Shown: one piece after another, positions 7,044 to 14,223 of the stretch
How positions within the stretch are numbered: the stretch's first letter is position 1
How the letters are laid out: every line of letters starts with the position of its first letter
NCBI GenBank assembly: GCA_005239605.1
Contig: SBBS01000080.1
Coordinates: 1-17,424, forward strand
DNA: 17,424 nt
Reading direction: 5' to 3'
Source: a bacterium
GTDB lineage: Bacteria > Patescibacteriota > Minisyncoccia > Ryanbacterales > 2-02-FULL-48-12
Made by a program: the position numbers and the translations under genes
Notes under the pieces: generated by a model
Database searches by the model: none
What the model saw: the letters and a program-made list of their open reading frames with translations, nothing else
What the model was told of the DNA's origin: nothing

Positions 7044-8297
7044 CTATATTTTAAGTTTTTTGACTATTTCATTAAATTTTTTACCGCGTTCTTTGTAATC
7101 TTTGAACTGGTCAAAACTTGTCGCACCCGGAGAAAACACGATATTCCACTGCTCCCCTTTTTTTTGTTTTTTAACGACATACTGGTAAGCCAAGCGCACC
7201 GCTTTTTCCAACTTAGAAATAATTGTTATATCAACGTGGTTAAACGCGTTTTTTAATTGCATCGTGTTCTCGCCAACCAGCATCGCATGTTTTAATCCGG
7301 ACCATCGCGCCGCATCCCGCAACACATCATACGAAAGCCCTTTATCGCGCCCGCCGGCAATTAAAACGGTAGGTGTTTCAAACGCGCGCACGGCAGCGGC
7401 AGTTGAGAACGGATTGGTAGACGCCGAATCGTTATAAAACAAAATTCCGTTTATGCCGCGCACTTTTTGCAAACGAAACGGATTGCCGATAAATTTGCTG
7501 GCTACCCGCTTAATGCTAATTGGATCACAATCAAGATACAGCGCGACAGATGCCGCCATCACCGCGTTACGATAATTATGCATGCCAACTAATGCAAGAT
7601 CATTCGGTGAAAAAAGGGTAAATGCGTCCGGCTGTATACTGATTCGTTTGCCGCGGCTTCGGTTCGCCAGATTTGACGCATACGCGTTATCCGAAAAATA
7701 AAAGACAGCATCTTGTTTCTTTTGATTAGCTGTAATTCCTGCTTTTGCTTCCAGATATTCATCAAACGATTCATGCGCGTCCAGATGGTCGGGAAAAATA
7801 TCAAGAACAACGGCAATGCGCGGAGAAAATAAAAGATGCTGCAGTTGAAAACTGGAAAGCTCCAGAATCGCGATGGACGTATCTTTTAATTTCGGCAGAA
7901 TATCAAGCATGGGAACTCCAATGTTGCCCGCAAGATACGCGTCTTTTTTACAGCGCTTTAACATACGATGAAGAAGCGTGCTGGTAGTCCCTTTGCCTTT
8001 TGTTCCGGTAATGCCGATAAGCAGCCCTTTGGCGTGGTCAAAAAAAAGCGCGGTGGCGCTGGTAAGCATGGCGCCACTTGCGTAAGATTTTGCAACTTCC
8101 GGAAGCGAAAACGGCACACCGGGCGATTTTATGATCAAATCATACGCATCAAGATGCGCAAGATACGCTTTGCTTCGTTTTTTATCAAGAATATCTATTT
8201 TGGCGCCTTTGTATCGCGGCGTCCGTTTTAAAAACCGGAGCGCTGATTTTCCTTCTTTTCCAAAACCAAGAATTGCTATACGCATATAGTAAAACAT
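7044..8297 (-). CDS. murD: UDP-N-acetylmuramoylalanine--D-glutamate ligase
   Basis: A cytoplasmic Mur ligase of 417 residues (413 if translation begins at M5, position 8285, which matches the conserved MRIAILGFGKEG). It adds D-glutamate to UDP-MurNAc-L-Ala in an ATP-dependent step. Visible are the N-terminal nucleotide-binding fold (GFGKEG, SPGV), the P-loop GITGTKGKGTTS (95-106), ILELSSFQLQHL, the metal/ADP region FPDHLDAHESFDEY, HNYRNAVMAA, and the C-terminal domain with YNDSASTNPFST, AGGRDKGLSY and SPGATSFDQFKDYKERG, the last diagnostic for MurD. It is the first gene of the minus-strand cell-wall cluster. Both start candidates lie within or beside an inverted repeat (8295-8360), and no strong Shine-Dalgarno is present. 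Confidence 0.94.
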   Translation of the reverse strand: MFYYMRIAILGFGKEGKSALRFLKRTPRYKGAKIDILDKKRSKAYLAHLDAYDLIIKSPGVPFSLPEVAKSYASGAMLTSATALFFDHAKGLLIGITGTKGKGTTSTLLHRMLKRCKKDAYLAGNIGVPMLDILPKLKDTSIAILELSSFQLQHLLFSPRIAVVLDIFPDHLDAHESFDEYLEAKAGITANQKKQDAVFYFSDNAYASNLANRSRGKRISIQPDAFTLFSPNDLALVGMHNYRNAVMAASVALYLDCDPISIKRVASKFIGNPFRLQKVRGINGILFYNDSASTNPFSTAAAVRAFETPTVLIAGGRDKGLSYDVLRDAARWSGLKHAMLVGENTMQLKNAFNHVDITIISKLEKAVRLAYQYVVKKQKKGEQWNIVFSPGATSFDQFKDYKERGKKFNEIVKKLKI

Positions 8298-8360
8298 AAC
8301 ACCATAAAATCGGATTTAGAAGCAATAAAAATGCATGGAGTCTGATTTCATGGTGTTATG
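8295..8360. repeat. 20 bp imperfect inverted repeat spanning the murD start
   Basis: 8295-8314 (starting CATAACACCAT) and 8341-8360 (ending ATGGTGTTATG) are reverse complements at 18 of 20 positions, including 11 perfect outer bases, separated by 26 nt. The left arm covers the upstream murD ATG (8297-8295). In murD mRNA the stem could hide the initiation region; as DNA it could be an operator. Confidence 0.65.
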
Positions 8361-8389
8361 CTTATAACTGTAACGCATTTTTACCAAAT

Positions 8390-8434
8390 AAAAAAGCCCG
8401 TGTTATGTTTAAACATAAAACAAAACGCAGGCTT
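8390..8434 (-). terminator. Intrinsic terminator after the alpha/beta hydrolase
   Basis: On the minus strand a stem begins AAGCCTGCGTT (8434-8424) and closes with AACACGGGCTT (8404-8394), with one wobble and one mismatch. A nested ATGTTTAAACAT palindrome sits at the tip. The stem is followed directly by a T run to 8390. It lies 14 nt past the hydrolase stop and separates that unit from murD. Confidence 0.75.
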
Positions 8435-8447
8435 CATAAACATCATT

Positions 8448-9257
8448 TCAACAAGATAACAGTATTTCTTGCACCGCCGCTTCTTCTTCCGTATAATCCG
8501 AACCCCAATCTTTCTCGCCCAACCACTCAAGCGCCATCACCGCAACTTTCTGCTGTTTTGCAAAAGTATCGGGAGAATCTCCAAATAATTTATGTCCCCC
8601 TTTGCCGCCATCTATTGTACTTAATTGCAATCCTTTCCGAGCTGCGCGATTAAAGTAAGCGGCAGGGATATCACCCGATGCGGTATTCACAACCGTATCA
8701 CCGCGGTACCGAATGATATGGCACGGAATTGTCATATCCTTTACCACGCCAAAAGTTTCCGAATTCTGCCATGATCCTCCTTCTAAAAATGGTTTCCAGT
8801 TTTCAAACGTGAGACATCGATCAATGACTTCCCGCGCATAGGCGGCAGGCGCGGATAGGATAAGGCCATCTATATCACTCCTGCCAGCGACTGCATGAAT
8901 GGCAACCGGACAACCCATACTATGTCCCATGACCACGAACCGGTTGGGATTGAACTTTTTCCGAACATACATAAGCACATGCTGTGCGTCCCGCACGCGC
9001 GTAAAAAGCCCTGTATACTTTTTAATCTTTTCCTCGGGCAACCCGACTCCCATGCCGTAATAATCAAACGCAACCGCGCCCCATCCTGCATCTGTAAACC
9101 ATTCAAGAAATGGAAATGTCTTGTAGCGGGAAAACGTAAACGAACCTCCATAACAAAACATCAGCACATTTCCATTATAGCCAGCAACGGGCATCAACGA
9201 ACTGACTATGGATCCTCCATCCAGCGTCACAGTCTCAACTGTGTACCTTCCTGACAT
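8448..9257 (-). CDS. Alpha/beta hydrolase, serine hydrolase type
   Basis: A 269-residue protein with the alpha/beta hydrolase layout. It shows an oxyanion-region turn MFCYGGSF (about 33-40), DYYGMGVG, the nucleophile elbow VMGHSMGCP with Ser113, an acid candidate Asp187 in RYRGDTVV, and a C-terminal His222 in GKGGHKLF. No signal peptide is seen, so it is probably cytoplasmic. It resembles the monoacylglycerol-lipase/serine-aminopeptidase type of hydrolase, but the substrate cannot be read from sequence. The start is ATG 9257 rather than the in-frame TTG at 9272, because GAAGGAGG (9270-9263) sits 5 nt before it. That SD overlaps the end of the upstream gene (stop at 9271-9269), so the two are one operon with coupled translation. 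A terminator follows at 8390-8434. Confidence 0.85.
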   Translation of the reverse strand: MSGRYTVETVTLDGGSIVSSLMPVAGYNGNVLMFCYGGSFTFSRYKTFPFLEWFTDAGWGAVAFDYYGMGVGLPEEKIKKYTGLFTRVRDAQHVLMYVRKKFNPNRFVVMGHSMGCPVAIHAVAGRSDIDGLILSAPAAYAREVIDRCLTFENWKPFLEGGSWQNSETFGVVKDMTIPCHIIRYRGDTVVNTASGDIPAAYFNRAARKGLQLSTIDGGKGGHKLFGDSPDTFAKQQKVAVMALEWLGEKDWGSDYTEEEAAVQEILLSC

Positions 9258-9268
9258 AGAAACCTCCT

Positions 9269-10003
9269 TCAATCAATCGGTTTTTGCAGACGTATACTTC
9301 GTAAATAAGCCCGCCTCCGGCGGCGTTCTTCCCTGTTTTCATGCACCACGGCGCCATAGAGGCTTTTAATCACAGGGAAAATACGATGATACATTTCCCA
9401 CTTGTTTCGCACAAGACCGCGAATACTTTCCATAAGTGGAGGCTCGTTTGCCATTCGTTCTCTGATTCTATCAAGCGTATCACTGACAATTTCCCAATCC
9501 CTGTCATTTTCCTCCTTGACACTCGGCGCCGTAAAAAACATCTTGAGACCGTCTCTCTTTCGCCAGTACCCTGTAATAATTTTAGGTCCTAAAAAACAGG
9601 AAAGTAAAAGATCGGCCATAGTATCGCCATTACTGAGCTGGGCAATTGTCTCAAATAACCCGCTTTGATCGTGAGCAAACTCCCCAAACTCAAAAAAAAT
9701 AGAAAAAAGTATAACCCAAAGCCAAGCGCTGTCTTCGATTTTTCCCCGGTCGTTTTTGAATGCATACGGATCATTTCGTCTTTTGTACGAAATAATAATC
9801 CCCGTATGGAAACTTGACCACAAAAGATGACCGCATTCTTCCAAAACCCACGCGCGGCTCCCAACTTTTGTCACCCCCCACAAGAGATATCCCCATACAT
9901 AAACGAAGCATATGTTAAAGAATATCGCCCGTATTACATCCTTGTCAGAAAAAAACATTTTAAGCCGCGCAATGCGCGACAAAGGTATACCATGCTCTTG
10001 CAT
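9269..10003 (-). CDS. Unrecognised membrane protein
   Basis: A 244-residue protein that I do not recognise. Hydrophobic segments lie at about residues 24-45 and 92-108, with a weaker one at 128-146; the last 80 residues are charged and basic (ENREERRRRRAYLR near the end), probably cytoplasmic. Acidic and His residues sit in or beside the membrane segments: EECGHLLWSSFHTG (56-69) and FFEFGEFAHDQSG (103-115), then SNGDTMADLLLSCFLG (124-139). This last stretch loosely recalls the GDTxxDLLxNxxG pattern of VanZ-like and DUF2238-type membrane proteins; that resemblance is weak. The start at ATG 10003 is set by GGAGGTG (10014-10008) four nt before it, which rules out the longer in-frame extension to 10108. 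It is the first gene of a unit with the hydrolase, and its promoter faces that of uvrC. Confidence 0.7.
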   Translation of the reverse strand: MQEHGIPLSRIARLKMFFSDKDVIRAIFFNICFVYVWGYLLWGVTKVGSRAWVLEECGHLLWSSFHTGIIISYKRRNDPYAFKNDRGKIEDSAWLWVILFSIFFEFGEFAHDQSGLFETIAQLSNGDTMADLLLSCFLGPKIITGYWRKRDGLKMFFTAPSVKEENDRDWEIVSDTLDRIRERMANEPPLMESIRGLVRNKWEMYHRIFPVIKSLYGAVVHENREERRRRRAYLRSIRLQKPID

Positions 10004-10033
10004 CGCGCACCTCCAGCAGATATTTATCCGAAC

Positions 10034-10061
10034 AATATAACAAAATAAGCATTCTTGCAAG
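10034..10061 (-). promoter_or_regulatory. Probable promoter for the membrane protein/hydrolase unit
   Basis: On the minus strand TATATT (10039-10034) lies 16 nt after CTTGCA (10061-10056), or 15 nt after TTGCAA. The predicted start, near 10027, gives a short leader of about 24 nt that holds the GGAGGTG ribosome site. The -35 base pairs are the same as those of the uvrC promoter. The -35 match is moderate. Confidence 0.4.
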
Positions 10062-10083
10062 GAATTCTGATAGAGCGTATAAC
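10055..10083 (+). promoter_or_regulatory. Probable uvrC promoter (leaderless geometry)
   Basis: TTGCAA (10055-10060), a 17 nt spacer, and TATAAC (10078-10083, 5 of 6 to consensus). The uvrC ATG at 10090 is 6 nt beyond the -10, so the transcript would begin at the start codon. No Shine-Dalgarno precedes the ATG. TTGCAA is self-complementary and appears to serve the divergent unit as well. Confidence 0.55.
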
Positions 10084-10089
10084 ATAGGC

Positions 10090-11418
10090 ATGTCGGTTCC
10101 CTTTTCAACCATGCGTCATTCTATTCCCCAAACCCCCGGGGTATATTTTTTCCGCGACCGAAAAAACCGAATTCTCTACATAGGTAAAGCCGCGAATCTC
10201 CGCGCGCGGGTATCTTCCTATTTTCTCAAAAGCGCAAAGTTGGAACCCGCGAAACAACGCATGCTCGGCGAAGCTGACCATCTGACATGGGAAGAAACCG
10301 AAACGGAAATCACTGCCCTTCTATTGGAAGCATCTCTCATTAAAAAACATGCCCCGCCCTACAACATTGTGATGCGGGATGATAAACAATATCTCTTTGT
10401 GGGATTTACCAAAGAAAAATTTCCACGCATCTTTTTTACGCATCAGCCATTATCAGTTCAAAGCGCAAAGTTCAAAGCGCAAAGTTTAAGGAATATTCAA
10501 TATATCGGGCCATTTACAGAAAGCGGCGCTGTTAAAAATCTGCTCCGGTCATTACGAAAAGCGTTCCCCTATTGCACATGCAAAAACATGCACGGTGCTC
10601 ACTGCCAACACGCCGAGCTCAGTCTTTGCTTCGGTTGTTGTTGCCAAAAAAACTATCAATCGTCAAAAGAAGAACGCACGGCCTATCAAAAAAACATACG
10701 CTTTTTGAAAAACATACTGCAAGGAAAACAAAAACAACTTCTTCATAAGTTTCGTATAGAAATGAATCGCAAAAGCAAACGGAAGGAATTTGAATCAGCC
10801 GCGCATCTGCGCGATTACGTGTTTGCCATAGAACGCATATTTGAACACCGCTCTCCCATAAAAAAAGAGTTTTCTGCCGAAAACCAAAAAGGACTCCATG
10901 AGCTTCGTCTTTTATTGAAACTTTCCTCTTACCCCAAACGGATAGAAGGATATGACATATCAAACATGCAGGGAGAGCACGCGGTGGGATCCATGGTGGT
11001 GTTCACCGACGGCATGGCGGACAAACAAGAATATAGAAAATTCCGCATACGCGCCGTAAAAGGCGCAAACGACCCAGCCATGATGCGAGAAATTCTTGAA
11101 CGACGGTTTCGCCATGCCGACTGGCCGCTTCCCGATATAATCCTGATAGACGGCGGAAAAACCCAGCTCAATGCCGCTCTTCGCGCTGCATCAGCCGCAA
11201 ACTTTACGCCCGGGGCGCCAAGTTTTGCCGCAATCGCAAAACGCGAAGAAGAGCTTTATATTTCAAACCGCAAGAATCCCTTTAAATTGAAGGAAATGCC
11301 GACATCGCTTTTATATCTCCTCCAGCAAATCCGCAACGAAGCCCATCGCTTTGCGGTTTCGTACTACCAGAAACAGCGCCGCGCTCAAATGAAAAGGTCC
11401 TATAAAAAGGACCGGTAA
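10090..11418 (+). CDS. uvrC: Excinuclease ABC subunit C, short form without (HhH)2 domain
   Basis: UvrC makes both incisions in nucleotide excision repair after UvrAB loads it at damage. The 442 residues show the GIY-YIG nuclease (GVYFF 17-21, YIG 30-32, Arg38, catalytic Glu80, Asn92). Next comes a Cys-rich stretch, YCTCKNMHGAHC to CFGCCC (161-185), at the place of the Fe-S-binding cysteines of UvrC. Then follow a UVR motif (233-250, FESAAHLRDYVFAIERI) that contacts UvrB, and the RNase H-like nuclease with Asp289 (GYDISN), Asp354 (LIDGGKTQL) and His419 (NEAHRFA). It stops 23 residues after that His, so the tandem helix-hairpin-helix DNA-binding region of the usual roughly 600-residue UvrC is missing; no remnant is seen in the 130 nt downstream. 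Residues about 121-134 (SVQSAKFKAQSLR region) come from a 14 bp duplicated insert. Confidence 0.93.
   Translation: MSVPFSTMRHSIPQTPGVYFFRDRKNRILYIGKAANLRARVSSYFLKSAKLEPAKQRMLGEADHLTWEETETEITALLLEASLIKKHAPPYNIVMRDDKQYLFVGFTKEKFPRIFFTHQPLSVQSAKFKAQSLRNIQYIGPFTESGAVKNLLRSLRKAFPYCTCKNMHGAHCQHAELSLCFGCCCQKNYQSSKEERTAYQKNIRFLKNILQGKQKQLLHKFRIEMNRKSKRKEFESAAHLRDYVFAIERIFEHRSPIKKEFSAENQKGLHELRLLLKLSSYPKRIEGYDISNMQGEHAVGSMVVFTDGMADKQEYRKFRIRAVKGANDPAMMREILERRFRHADWPLPDIILIDGGKTQLNAALRAASAANFTPGAPSFAAIAKREEELYISNRKNPFKLKEMPTSLLYLLQQIRNEAHRFAVSYYQKQRRAQMKRSYKKDR
10455..10486 (+). repeat. 14 bp direct repeat inside uvrC
   Basis: AGTTCAAAGCGCAA occurs at 10455-10468 and again at 10469-10482, followed by a partial third copy (AGTT). 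The frame stays open and the repeat encodes QSAKFKAQSLR between FFTHQP and NIQYIGPF, a stretch that is normally short in UvrC. Confidence 0.9.
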
Positions 11419-11512
11419 ATAACCTGAGAAACTAGCTTTACCAAGCTATCAGTTAACCCGGTCTGGATAATTTAGACACAAAGGTCGAAGCATGCTTCTT
11501 AGAATTAAAAAG

Positions 11513-11540
11513 TTGCAAAATTTGTCTTTTGTGCTACTCT
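11513..11540 (+). promoter_or_regulatory. Probable promoter of the DUF4956 gene (leaderless geometry)
   Basis: TTGCAA (11513-11518), a 16 nt spacer, and TGC-TACTCT (11532-11540), an extended -10 type (TGn) with a weak hexamer. The ATG at 11548 follows 7 nt later, without any Shine-Dalgarno. A 12 bp perfect palindrome, GAAGCATGCTTC, lies just upstream at 11487-11498 and could be an operator. Support is mainly that position and -35 are the same as at uvrC. Confidence 0.45.
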
Positions 11541-11547
11541 AGTCCTC

Positions 11548-12231
11548 ATGCCTACAAACCTTGGAAATTTCTATAATTTAACGCAAACCGAAACAAACGC
11601 GGCAATTGTTGTTTTTAATATCTTGTTTGCTTTTGCGCTCGCCTACATAATAGTCTGGACTTGGCGGAAAACCCATCGCGGGCTTTCGTATTCCCAGTCG
11701 TTCGCGTTCACGCTTATCATGCTCTCGCCGCTCGCGGCAACGGTTATGATGATCGTCAAAAACAACCTCATAGGCGCTTTTGCGCTTTTGGGCGCATTTG
11801 CATTCATTCGCTTCCGCACCATTATGAAAGAAACGCGCGATATTGCGTTTCTCTTTTTTGCCCTAACTATCGGCGTTGCAACCGGAACAAACAATTATGC
11901 CATTGCCCTTATTGCCACATTTCTCATATCGGCCGTTGTTTTATATCTCTGGAAGAAAAATTTCGGCTCCGCGCATGAAAAAATAGGATTTGTGCTTACG
12001 CTTGCCGCGGATGGCAATTTTAGGGGAGAAAATTTGCGCGCTTTGTTTGACCAATATCTGCGCAAATACGAACTCCTGCATGCAAGCGCTTCCCCGGAAG
12101 CGCATGAATACGCCTATGCCATTCACTTGAAAGATGACAAGGAAGCAAGCGAATTTTTACGCCAAACAAAAACTGCCGTTGGCGTTCGCTCCACATATCT
12201 GATTACCGGGAAGGAAACTATTGAGTATTGA
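11548..12231 (+). CDS. DUF4956 family membrane protein
   Basis: A 227-residue membrane protein. Four or five hydrophobic segments lie in the first 135 residues (about 19-40, 50-70, 72-90, 97-113, 116-135), followed by a soluble C-terminal domain of about 90 residues (IGFVLTLAADGNFRGENLRALF onward). The block IGAFALLGAFAFIRFRT with MKETRDIAFLFFALTIGVATG is the hallmark I recognise for the DUF4956 family, whose function is unknown. Some members sit beside CotH-like or polyphosphate-polymerase (VTC-like) genes; none is present here. It has its own predicted promoter, no Shine-Dalgarno, and its 3' end overlaps the convergent methyltransferase gene by 14 nt. Confidence 0.8.
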   Translation: MPTNLGNFYNLTQTETNAAIVVFNILFAFALAYIIVWTWRKTHRGLSYSQSFAFTLIMLSPLAATVMMIVKNNLIGAFALLGAFAFIRFRTIMKETRDIAFLFFALTIGVATGTNNYAIALIATFLISAVVLYLWKKNFGSAHEKIGFVLTLAADGNFRGENLRALFDQYLRKYELLHASASPEAHEYAYAIHLKDDKEASEFLRQTKTAVGVRSTYLITGKETIEY

Positions 12232-12859
12232 TTTTTCGCAACACAAAAAACCGATGATAGGGATTTTCATACACGCGGTAGGTTTTTATCAATTGAAAAC
12301 CTGCTTTTTTTATGTCTGCAATCACCCGTTTGAGCGGGTACCGTTTGATGCCTATTTCCCACTCGTGGCTTTTTGCATAGGGCTTGTTTCGCGCCTTCAA
12401 AAAAGGAACTGATACTATTTTTTGCACATACCCCACATGCGGAATCGTGAGCGCGAACCGGAATGCGCGCGTTGCATCGGGTAAAGACACCAAAACCCAT
12501 TGCCGTGAAACCCGCTTCAGCTCGTCAATTCCTTGGAGAGATTTTTCGTATGGCATGTGCTCCAATACTTCGTAGGCGGTTGCCACATCGAACGACGCAT
12601 CAGGAAACGGAAGATCCGCCACATCTGCAACCATGTCTGGCCGAAGATGTTGTTCAATATCCACCGTGACTACATCAATGCCCTGCCGGCGCAGATAACG
12701 CGACACAAATCCGCCGCCGATGCCAACCTCAAGCACGTTACCCCGCGGCGGCTTATCAGCCTGCGAAACACGCGATATCACTTCCCGAATTTGGTGCCAG
12801 TAGCTTACAAACCGGCGTTTGGAATCGTAGGCGATACTATATTCTTTTGTCGAATCCAT
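12218..12859 (-). CDS. Class I SAM-dependent methyltransferase (Methyltransf_11 type)
   Basis: A 213-residue soluble enzyme. Motif I is NVLEVGIGGGFVSRYL (41-56), the acidic residue after strand 2 is Asp67 in VVTVDIEQ, motif II lies in DVADLPFPDASFDVATAYEVLEHM (79-102), and VLVSLPD (122-128) follows. This is the plan of small-molecule and sugar/lipid methyltransferases; the substrate is unknown. Start ATG 12859 is preferred over 12877: GGAAAGG lies directly before it and it keeps the overlap with the upstream glycosyltransferase lower (55 nt instead of 73). It is the last gene of the 15210-12218 unit and its end overlaps the convergent DUF4956 gene by 14 nt. The context suggests modification of a sugar, a lipid-linked glycan or a prenyl carrier. 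Confidence 0.85.
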   Translation of the reverse strand: MDSTKEYSIAYDSKRRFVSYWHQIREVISRVSQADKPPRGNVLEVGIGGGFVSRYLRRQGIDVVTVDIEQHLRPDMVADVADLPFPDASFDVATAYEVLEHMPYEKSLQGIDELKRVSRQWVLVSLPDATRAFRFALTIPHVGYVQKIVSVPFLKARNKPYAKSHEWEIGIKRYPLKRVIADIKKAGFQLIKTYRVYENPYHRFFVLRKINTQ

Positions 12860-14223
12860 ACCTTTCCATAAAACCATCTTACGCCCGCAGCCGCAAGAAT
12901 TACCAAGAGAGCGCTTATGGGATACCGTAAGCGCGCCCCCGCGCCGTAGGCTGTTACAAAAATTGTTGCCGCAATAAAGTAAAGCAATACTGATGTCACA
13001 AACAATGTCTTTACGCGATATGATTCATCGCGCAGCAATACACCAATACCAACAATGGCGGCAATGCATATCATTATCCAAAAAAATTTCCCCGCAAATA
13101 TTATTGCAAGCTCCGGCATAGAGAACTCCGAAAGCGCAGACGCAAACTTCCCCCGCCAATCACTCATGGCAAACACGGCCGGCGTCAAAAAATTATGATG
13201 CGGTTTTATTTGTTCTGCTTCCGGCTTTTCAAAAAAAACAGAATAGCCATCGTTCGTAAGAAGTGAAAAAGCGGATAATATCATTGTTTTTGTAAAAGCG
13301 GCCGTGTGTTCAGCAAGAAACAATCTTAAAGCAGCAGATGAACTTATGCATTTTTTTTGCCCCTCCAGAAATTCCGGCTTATCCCACGTTGCACTCCAAT
13401 CAGTCGGATCAACGCCATATTTGGTTGCAATAACGCCATGAAGTGTCCAACCGCAAATATTCCCTACATCATCGTTCGTGATGGCAAAGGATCCTCCCAC
13501 AGCGGCATTCCGCGCCATCCACGGCGCAAGCGCAAGCACAAAAACGAATGAAAAAACAATTACGCGAATCCACTCGCGGCGAGCAAAGATGAGAAACAAA
13601 ACCGGAAATACCACAAGATAGAGCGCAGCTGGTTTGGTATATACAGCGAAGATCAGCATCCCGATGGCAAAAAAGAAGAAGGCACGCTCGCTTGGGAACC
13701 GGACATCCAAATTGCCAACAGCGTCTGATTTCCAAATTTCCATATGTCTCAAGAAAAAATATAGAAACCCTGTTAAAAAAAACGCAAACAAAGTTTCCGG
13801 CATTATAAGAATGTGAATTGCAGAAATTAATGGCTCAAATGCCGCAACAAGAGCCGCGCCCGATGCCCAACGATGAGGAATAAAAAATAAGCCAATTTTG
13901 TAGACAAATACGGCAATTCCCGCCGCAGCAGCCGCCTGCAAAAGTGAAACAAAGATGAGACCATGCGGAATAAGCGAAAAAAGTCCTATAATCGTTGGGT
14001 AGAGCGGCATAAAACGCGTGTTCGGCGTTATAACACCATCCGAAGAAGTTTGGGAAAACCCGTTTCCCAATGCCACATTGCGCCCAAGATCAAGATACGT
14101 CGGCGCGTCGGCCCAAAGCAGGCGATCTTCGCCAAATGCAAAAAGAAAAACGCCGAGAATAAAAATTTTTGCGGCAAGAACCACAACAAATAGCTTTTTA
14201 ATTTCTGCAATGAACAGAAACAT
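12805..14223 (-). CDS. GT-C membrane glycosyltransferase (PMT_2/ArnT-like)
   Basis: A 472-residue polytopic protein with about ten hydrophobic segments. The first outer loop has WADAPTYLDLGRNVALGNGFS (38-58), a pattern (D..Y...arN...G.GFS) typical of the PMT_2-like GT-C group, with Asp39 as the likely catalytic acid. RFMPLYPTIIGL and the membrane segment with MPETLFAFF are also usual in this family. It probably takes the sugar from a polyprenyl-phosphate donor outside the membrane. Start M at 14223 is used because it precedes the first membrane helix; it overlaps the end of the upstream methyltransferase by 26 nt. Its last 18 codons overlap the next gene, an unusually long overlap that may reflect a late frame extension of this C-terminus (ending SPTIPNAGL). 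Confidence 0.82.
   Translation of the reverse strand: MFLFIAEIKKLFVVVLAAKIFILGVFLFAFGEDRLLWADAPTYLDLGRNVALGNGFSQTSSDGVITPNTRFMPLYPTIIGLFSLIPHGLIFVSLLQAAAAAGIAVFVYKIGLFFIPHRWASGAALVAAFEPLISAIHILIMPETLFAFFLTGFLYFFLRHMEIWKSDAVGNLDVRFPSERAFFFFAIGMLIFAVYTKPAALYLVVFPVLFLIFARREWIRVIVFSFVFVLALAPWMARNAAVGGSFAITNDDVGNICGWTLHGVIATKYGVDPTDWSATWDKPEFLEGQKKCISSSAALRLFLAEHTAAFTKTMILSAFSLLTNDGYSVFFEKPEAEQIKPHHNFLTPAVFAMSDWRGKFASALSEFSMPELAIIFAGKFFWIMICIAAIVGIGVLLRDESYRVKTLFVTSVLLYFIAATIFVTAYGAGARLRYPISALLVILAAAGVRWFYGKVWIRQKNIVSPTIPNAGL

Noticed and set aside
10004..10108. N-terminal extension of the unknown membrane protein to 10108
   Set aside because: It would cover the uvrC promoter region and uvrC start, while GGAGGTG four nt before ATG 10003 marks the real start.
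11487..11498. 12 bp palindrome GAAGCATGCTTC
   Set aside because: Position before the DUF4956 promoter is suggestive of an operator, but a single 12 bp palindrome is not enough to call one; mentioned with the promoter only.
11419..11547. Possible tRNA or HhH remnant after uvrC
   Set aside because: No cloverleaf or T-loop sequence, and no frame reads like the UvrC HhH domain; only a weak stem near 11432-11454 and the promoter are present.
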